Both the position numbers and the translations under genes were made by a program. A DNA stretch of 64,000 nt, taken from assembly GCF_023101765.2 (NCBI RefSeq), contig NC_064229.1, forward strand, positions 9,772,473 to 9,836,472, written 5' to 3'. The notes beneath the pieces are model-generated. The model searched no databases. It saw only the letters and a program-made list of their open reading frames with translations, and was not told the origin of the DNA. Below, piece by piece: positions 57,461-64,000 of this stretch (position 1 is the first letter of the stretch; every line of letters starts with the position of its first letter). This DNA comes from Spodoptera frugiperda. Lineage: Eukaryota; Arthropoda; Insecta; Lepidoptera; Noctuidae.

Positions 57461-58555
57461 GAGAAAAAAATAAGATTGTAAAAAATTATACGATAATTTC
57501 AGCAATTTCCTATTAAATTTTGGCATAATAAAATGTAGTACTTAGGACTGAAAGTATTTAGTACAGTCAATCAAATTAAATTATTACTAAATTCTAACCT
57601 CAACCTAGTTGCAATAAGGTTAGTAGACGGAAACATAAAATTATGTTATAATTGTTCAACTTAGCAGTTTTTTTTTCTAATCCTTAAACCAGCGAGTTTG
57701 CAATCAAAAAATTACTGTTGTTAATTGTTATTACCTTATTCGAGTGTTTGATAGAACGATTATAGGTGATCGTTTTATTAAACATCATGCACATGCAATA
57801 GGCTGCATGAGCTAGAGTAATTCCTACATCAATGTCACAATTGGGCACAATAGGGTAGTACATAAACTTATTTTATTTAAATGTCCGTTTGGTAATTTTA
57901 AAGGTTATTTTAAAATATGTAGAAAGGTATTTTTTCTTTTCTTATAAAATTAAATACTTTCGACGATACATTGATTTCAAATATCGTGTGACGTCACAAT
58001 TTACTACATTTTATTTAAAGGGTAACGCGACGTAACGATGTCCTACTCCTAAACCCTTTAACCGACGAGCATGCATGAAAAGACTGATGACTGTTGATGA
58101 AGCAAAAGACGTATGTAAGATTCGTAGCAATTGGTGTTTCATTGTCCAAGCCTACCCCCGTGGGAGATAAGCGTATGTATGCATGTATAATATTATAATT
58201 AGAAAAAAGCTTTAACGTGTATTTTTCCAATTTTATTGTAACCATGCAAAATAATTATGTATTAACATAATTCTCAGTTCAAGTGTCAGGTTTAATGGTC
58301 TGTTCTATTTAATTACTTATCTACATAACATAAAAATAAATAAAATAGCAACAGTTTTTAATTATAATACACTAATCAACTAATACATTAAAAACACTTT
58401 TTAATGTATTTTTTTTTATTTTATACACACGGAAGCTTGTTATAACAACGTGTTTAATTATAATTTATTTATACATAAAGCTTTTTCTGTTCCTGAAGGA
58501 TATTATTATAATGTGCTTTCCCACATTTTAAACATACACGTATGAAATAGACAGT
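57461..58555. other. AT-rich intergenic stretch, nothing recognised
   Basis: No supported feature. Confidence 0.3.
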
Positions 58556-58640
58556 AGGGTGGTTTTTAGTCAGTACCTAACAGACAGACATTTCCTCTTG
58601 CCTCACCAAAGGCGGGAGAAGTCATTGGATGATTTCCCTC
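58556..58640 (+). repeat. Family B copy, 5'-truncated
   Basis: GGGTGGTTTTTAGTCAGTAC to AGAAGTCATTGGATGATTTC. Confidence 0.7.
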
Positions 58641-58654
58641 ACTTTTTATGGTAA

Positions 58655-58800
58655 GCAGGTATGGTAAGCAATCGCCGACGCCAATGGATACCTGAAACAC
58701 AAAAGGCGTTCCAAGTGCGTTGCCGGTCTTTTGGGGGTTAGGAATTTGTTGGGATTGGGAAGATTGGAAAGTGGGTAATTGTGCCTTCGGTAACCTCAAC
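58655..58800 (-). repeat. Family C fragment abutting family B
   Basis: TGGTAAGCAATCGCCGACG, AAGTGCGTTGCCGG, TTGGGGGTTAGGAATTTG. Confidence 0.75.
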
Positions 58801-59735
58801 AAAACACACTCAAAAACTCAAAACACAAAAAAAGGTTTTCTTCTAATGATATAGAAAACAATAATATCACTAATTATTTTCTGTCTCAGTAGTATCCTAT
58901 CTAATCTAATCTAATGCATTATAAAATTAATTAAAAAAGATAATGACTTAAAAATATTTTTATCTAATAACTGAATATAAAAATCAATTTGTTGGTTACG
59001 CTTTCATGCATAAGGTAATGAACCGAAGAATTTTTATTAATTTTATTTCATAATTTCTTACTTTATGTATGAATTCTGGAATTATGCTCGGTTGCTCTCA
59101 ATTTTATATGTCGATATAAATTCTATTCTAGCTAAGCTCTATTTCGAGAATACATTTTTATTTTGAGTAGTCAAATCTTTCTACCCATAGACAGATCAAT
59201 TGAAACTAACCATAATTTGACAAATGACGAATAGGCAAATAAGTTCCTCGTCAAACAGTTATACAAGTAAGCTGAAAAACATAATAAGTAAATAATCGAA
59301 TAAACCGTTTCAAAATATAAATAACACAGAAGTTGCACCATAGTTGCTAGATATACATAGAGCTGCAATTATATTTAAAAAACACTACAAAAAATAAACA
59401 AGCCGGTAATAGTTAATAATTTCATAGAAATAATTAATTATTAATAACTCAGCCTTACCTACTTTGTAGTTCGCATACATAGCACCTTATTATAGACTTT
59501 TTAATGCACGATTAGTGTACATTTCCAGTTATCAAGTCGGTTACTAAACTATAATTCATAATTTACTTCACTTTTAAGTCAAAAATATGAAATATTATTA
59601 CGTGGACCGCTTTATTATATAGGTATATGTAATATTAACACTGTTATTCCCTGAAGGGGTAGGCAGGGTTGAACTTATGATCCTGTTTTAGCCAGCAGGT
59701 ATACCGTAAGCATAATAGGAAAAAATACTTTTTTG
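58801..59735. other. AT-rich intergenic stretch
   Basis: Only a stub of the SINE-A far end at 59650-59670 (CTGAAGGGGTAGGCAGGG). Confidence 0.35.
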
Positions 59736-59739
59736 TGTG

Positions 59740-59870
59740 GAAAAATCATCCAATGACTTCTCGCTAAGATGCCTAGGATGAGGCGAGAGCAAGTGTCAGG
59801 CTCTTACTGACAAAAACCCACCCCGTTCCTACTGCTACTCTTCACCTCTCAGCTTTCCTGGGCAGCATCT
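59740..59870 (-). repeat. Family B copy, diverged
   Basis: AAAAATCATCCAATGACTTC, GGCTCTTACTGACAAAAACC. Confidence 0.7.
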
Positions 59871-59944
59871 GCGGTGGTCTAGTGACTGTTTGAGGCGCGC
59901 AACGGGATCACAGTAAAAACAAATAAACTGCGATCTATACATAT

Positions 59945-60135
59945 TCTGGGCATCCGGCTGTCGTGCAAGGTGTCACGGGTTCGATTCCCGCACGGAGCAA
60001 TTCTTTGTGTGATCCACAAATTTTATTGTTGTTTCAGGTCTGGATTTTATGTGTATGTGAACTTGCATGTTTGTCAACGCACCCACGATTCAGGAGAAAT
60101 TCCTAGCGTGGAGCAACGTTTTTTTAAGAAAATGA
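59945..60135 (+). repeat. SINE-F copy, head partly deleted
   Basis: CATCCGGCTGTCGTGCAAGG, an intact B box at 59978-59988, then TGATCCACAAATTTTATTGT and AACGCACCCACGATTC, T/A-rich end. Confidence 0.75.
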
Positions 60136-62267
60136 AAAGTGGAAATTATGGCAAACTCATCTTTTGTAGAGATGACCCATAGTCCAGCAGTTGACTCTAA
60201 GGGATTGTTGTTGTCAATGATAAATAGGAACAAGACATTGTCCTAAAAGATGGGAAATTATGAACACGAGCAATGCGATCTGATTTCAACAAATTAGCTA
60301 CGTTTGGTTGTAATATTTCTAGAATTCAAGCTTCAAAGCTAATAGTTGCCTAAATTAAGTATATAAATTGACACAACAATCGCTGTTTATGATAATTTAA
60401 TTTCAAATGAATTACCTAAAATATAATAATCGAATTACAAAATTCAAAACGTCCCGAGGCTATCAATTCGAGACCGCAAAATTCAAATTCAACGAATGAA
60501 CATATGGAACGTGGAAATTCTACCAATAATCGTTCAACTAATTCGATTCGAATTTCGAATTTTAAATTGTTGCCGAATTTGTTCGGTTTTTTTCGTCAGC
60601 CGTCGGTTCGACGCCGATGCGATCCGAAATCTGTCAATCAAACCGTTGCATATTATTATTAAAGGTATTGTAATTTGAAAATAAAAGAAATTTTGGAATT
60701 TCGAACTTTGGAACCTTAAGTTTTTTTTTGGAGTTCTCGGTTTAAAATAATGAGCGTCTAGGACCGCATTGATCTTAGTTTTTTTTATTCGTCAAATTAT
60801 GAAATTAGTGTAATTTTGTTTTGTTTTTCTTGCAAAAAATGATATCCATATTTTTGAATAAACAATACCTAGACAATGAATAAAAAACTGAATACAATAA
60901 TAAAAACGACGTGTGCTATACCAATTTGATGGTTATGGTAATTTTAATACAAATCTTAATAATGTTAAGAACGGATTCGATTACACCTATTATCCAGAGA
61001 TATTATCAATACCAGAGTAGAGTATTGCAAAAAAATGGCAAAAAATAGTCTATACTTATTAATATCTAACTAAAATCTAATTTTGACATTAAACAGAAAA
61101 AAATATTCTCAAAAATGAAAAATGCACGTGTCTGACTGACGTGTCTGACACATTGACGTGACTGTCGTGAATGAAAGACTAAAACAAGTAATATTTGTAT
61201 ACATATATGCATATATCACAACAATTATTGATACTTATCATGCCCAATGCGCGAAATAAAATGATTTTACAGAACATCCAAAACACAGGAACAGTACACA
61301 CTTGACCGTTTCATTACGAAAGACTAATTGCATTATGTCTTGCGGCATAATCTTGAAGTGATGTAAAAAAACTCACTTATCGGCCCCGGAGGTTTGAACA
61401 AAAATTGGGCTTATCCCTAATCTTATATTGACACCGTAATGAGACCAAAATATTGTAACGTCCGAGATTAGTCCTGAGATACATGGAGACGACACCGTAC
61501 TAAAAATGTTTGTGGTTTGTTTTTTGGTTGTTGTGTCCATGAGGAATATGGTTTTGTTCAATAAACTAGCTTATATTGGTGAAAGTAATTACCTAAGAAG
61601 ATACCAAAACAGTAAAAAAGTTTAGAATTATATGTTAGGCAAACATTTTCTTTTTACATTTGATGACCATGCATGACCTAGGTCTTGCAAACCCAAATGC
61701 CTAATGCCCAATAAGGAGCAGGCTTCTTACGTAGCAGATATAATGAAAAGTGAAATTAAATGATTCTAACATAAATACCTTTTTGGCTTACTTAACATCT
61801 TCATCAATGCCTGTTAGTGATGAAAATTAAAAACAGAAGGATTTTTCAGGGTTGGATATCCTTCTGTCTTCTTCATACTGCCTTAGCTTACCATAATTTA
61901 TCCTAAATCAGGCCTCCTTCAGAGTTGTTCTAGCAAAGATGAAAAATTTAAACTTGAAAAATAATACAAAAGCAACAACATCTCCACATCTCCCTCTGTC
62001 GGCACACAGCCACCGGCCGGATTTGGTTCTCTGAAACTAATCAGTTTAAATAAGTAAATTGACGATAGACCGCATTCGTCACGCGATGCCTGAATTCGGG
62101 TACTGCGAGCCGACGCCATAGCTCGGCTTGCTATTTGATGGTATTTTATAATGCTTTTGGTCTAGTGGTTGGGAGTTTAACTGGTGAAGGTGTGGTTCGG
62201 AGTATGGTATTTGGTAGAGCTTTTTTGTTGGGATGTCTGTATTTGTGGAAGTGGCTTTGAAGTGGGG
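60136..62267. other. Intergenic; TTCGAA-rich patch
   Basis: 60430-60710 is unusually rich in TTCGAA/ATTCGA motifs and holds CGTCAGCCGTCGGTTCGACG. The rest shows nothing I can support. Confidence 0.3.
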
Positions 62268-62406
62268 AAAATCTTCCATTGACTTTTCTCATTTTGGGCG
62301 AGGCGAGAGAGAGTATCAGACTCTTACTGACTAAAAACACCCCGTTCCTACTCTTGCTTTTCAAGCCGAATCCCCCGTAAACTCATTATGTAGTCCGCAG
62401 CTCCGA
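62268..62406 (-). repeat. Family B A-tailed retroposon copy
   Basis: GGGGAAAATCTTCCATTGAC to TGTAGTCCGCAGCTCC. Confidence 0.8.
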
Positions 62407-62640
62407 TGATATTGGGTAGAGTTATATAGTTGAGTTGTCTGTATTTCTAGTAATAACTTTAAGTTCAAGATAACTTGAAATATTATTTCCCTTCTTAGCT
62501 AAAAAATAAGTTTACATATATTTATTTGCATTAAACATGGTATACAAGGTCTTACACACAAAAATCGTTAGTTCAAACATGTTTAGCTTATGATAAAGCA
62601 TGCAAAATTGTTACAAGTTGCAAGCCTTGGAATTGTAACG

Positions 62641-62958
62641 TTAGTATTCTAAGTACTCCTTAATACTATAAAAAATATTTTCATTCAACCACTTATACAA
62701 TTTAAATAGTCTACAATTTAATTCTTTTAGTGTCTTTGGCAAGTTATTATATACACGTACACACATAGCTACACAGTTTTTATTATATTTGGTACACCTA
62801 GGCAGTTCGTCAAGTACAAGTGTGTATTGGTCACGCCGACTTCGTGAACATACCTCTTCAGCTGTTTTAAATAAGTCTTGGTGCTTTTTTACGAACATAC
62901 ACATCTCATAAATATATAATGAAGGCAACGGTAGCAAACCAAGCTTTTTAAATATTGG
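62641..62958 (-). pseudogene. 3' end of a LINE reverse-transcriptase ORF
   Basis: The minus-strand frame continues upstream of its first methionine through KKLGLL, then has PSLYIYEMCMFVKKH, KYNKNCVAMCVRVYNNLP and FKLYKWLNENIFYSIKEYL. This is the C-terminal pattern of Jockey/CR1-group LINE proteins common in moths. Only the last ~105 codons are present. The stop is intact, so the copy is 5'-truncated rather than frameshifted. Confidence 0.65.
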
Positions 62959-64000
62959 CTTACAAGATGATGATCAATGATGATGACATGATCAATAATT
63001 CATCATCTGATTACCTAAATAAAATAGTTTTGATGTCTTTACGTAAATCCTGATTTTCGCGAATGAACGCGAATCTATTTAATAACAACAACAACCATAA
63101 AATTATTTACGACAAATAATTTTAAATGTGAGCTTTATCTTTAAAGTAGTTAAGGTCGAAAATATAAGAGCATTTCCTGAAATCGAATGTATACGGTACG
63201 TAAACATATATTATACATAGAAACCTTCCTTGAATCACTCTATCTATTAACCGCATCAAAATTCATTGCATAGTTATAAAGATTTAGGCATACAAAGGAA
63301 CTTAGGGACTTTGTTTTATACTATGTAGTGATCAACATACAAAACTCAAAATTTCAACGATTAAATCCAATATACAGTTAAAAATAAAATTACATTCGCA
63401 CTAAGCAGGCTTACAAAGCTAGTATTGATTTTAAACGTTCACTCGACCACAACACAAGGGCTTTTAAAAGCTGTGTAGCCCTGTGGGGAGCGAACTAAGT
63501 ACTTTTCAATGAAGTCCTACGTTTCTCTACAAGATGGCACCACCGGTAACGAAAAATTCACCCTTCGTAACACGCATTGCTCTCTGATAGTATTTTATTT
63601 CTTGTGGGACTAGGCAGAAATGTAGCTGTAACAGGTTTTAATTTAAATTTAAGAATTTATGTAGCAAGCTTAACCCGAGGATTAAGAAAAGATCGTGTAG
63701 CATCACAAGGAAACCTGGATTTATGGTTTAAAATAAATTTGTAATAGCCAATCTTGTAGAATTTTAAAGATTAACGTTCATTAGATTACAATTGGTTGGA
63801 AAAGAAGCTCTGCTAGGCCAACTGAGAAGAAGTATAGCTTCTTCTAAACTGGTGGCAATTATGAACTGGTGTATTGACGCAATGCATGACATGCAACTCA
63901 TAACATAACACATAATAAGTGGCCTGTTTACACCTTTTGGATATAAGAGTCACGATGACTCGATTTTATATCATACTATGGAACTTTGAATGGCATTTTA
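62959..64000. other. Intergenic stretch, nothing recognised
   Basis: AT-rich, with a short GATGAT-rich patch near 62960-63010 next to the LINE fragment. No gene supported. Confidence 0.3.

Noticed and set aside
59945..60000. tRNA gene around GGTTCGATTCC
   Set aside because: The A-box half is deleted and the downstream sequence matches SINE-F copies at 47.6 and 51.2 kb.
20000..64000. CRISPR-like array of regularly spaced repeats
   Set aside because: The repeats are dispersed at irregular intervals, in both orientations and with variable truncation, as transposable elements are.
1..64000. Bacterial, viral or horizontally acquired cassette
   Set aside because: Composition, introns and repeat content are uniformly insect-like. 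No operon, phage-type or envelope/capsid gene is visible.

Overview
The window looks like lepidopteran nuclear DNA, and a noctuid moth is my best guess. It is AT-rich, intron-bearing, gene-poor and full of short interspersed repeats. The guess rests on tRNA-headed SINEs, a Dong/R4-type retrotransposon in TAA repeats, insect odorant-binding protein (OBP) genes and a TipE-family sodium-channel accessory subunit. The species is not provable from this window.

There are three confident host genes, all in the first 15 kb. At 648-2012 (minus) is an uninterrupted 454-residue TipE/Teh-family coding sequence with two membrane segments, a cysteine-rich glycosylated ectodomain and a poly(A) signal downstream. 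At 7990-10640 and 12268-14274 (plus) are two tandem four-exon genes for secreted OBPs. Both have four cysteines (the 'minus-C' pattern) and the same intron phases, so they are a local duplication. The first has a canonical TATA box. Their introns have collected MITEs, SINEs and poly(A)-tailed retroposons.

Just downstream (14.7-17.9 kb) two 5'-truncated non-LTR retrotransposons meet tail to tail at a TAA microsatellite. One is Dong/R4-like, with an RT end, CCHC finger and restriction-like endonuclease. The other, on the minus strand, belongs to the Jockey/CR1 group and has RT only.

From 18 to 64 kb I find no confident host gene. The sequence is intergenic or very long intron, seeded with five repeat families that I name for this report. 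SINE-A and SINE-F have tRNA-like heads. Family B is a short A-tailed retroposon with 11-12 bp target duplications. Family C consists of 5'-truncated 3' ends of a LINE; one copy still joins the LINE's ORF end. Family D is a short fragment. There are also MITEs, RTE-like and other LINE tails, a 350-bp inverted repeat at 45.2 kb, and a 1.9-kb foldback element at 36.3-38.2 kb. The foldback has arms of about 822 bp, each carrying the 3' part of a mariner/IS630-type transposase. A possible two-exon minus-strand reading frame at 43.2-44.4 kb is the only weak candidate for further host coding.

I see no CRISPR array, bacterial operon or convincing horizontally acquired gene. The least ordinary items are the foldback element, the nested Dong-like insertion, the LINE origin of family C and the tandem minus-C OBP pair.
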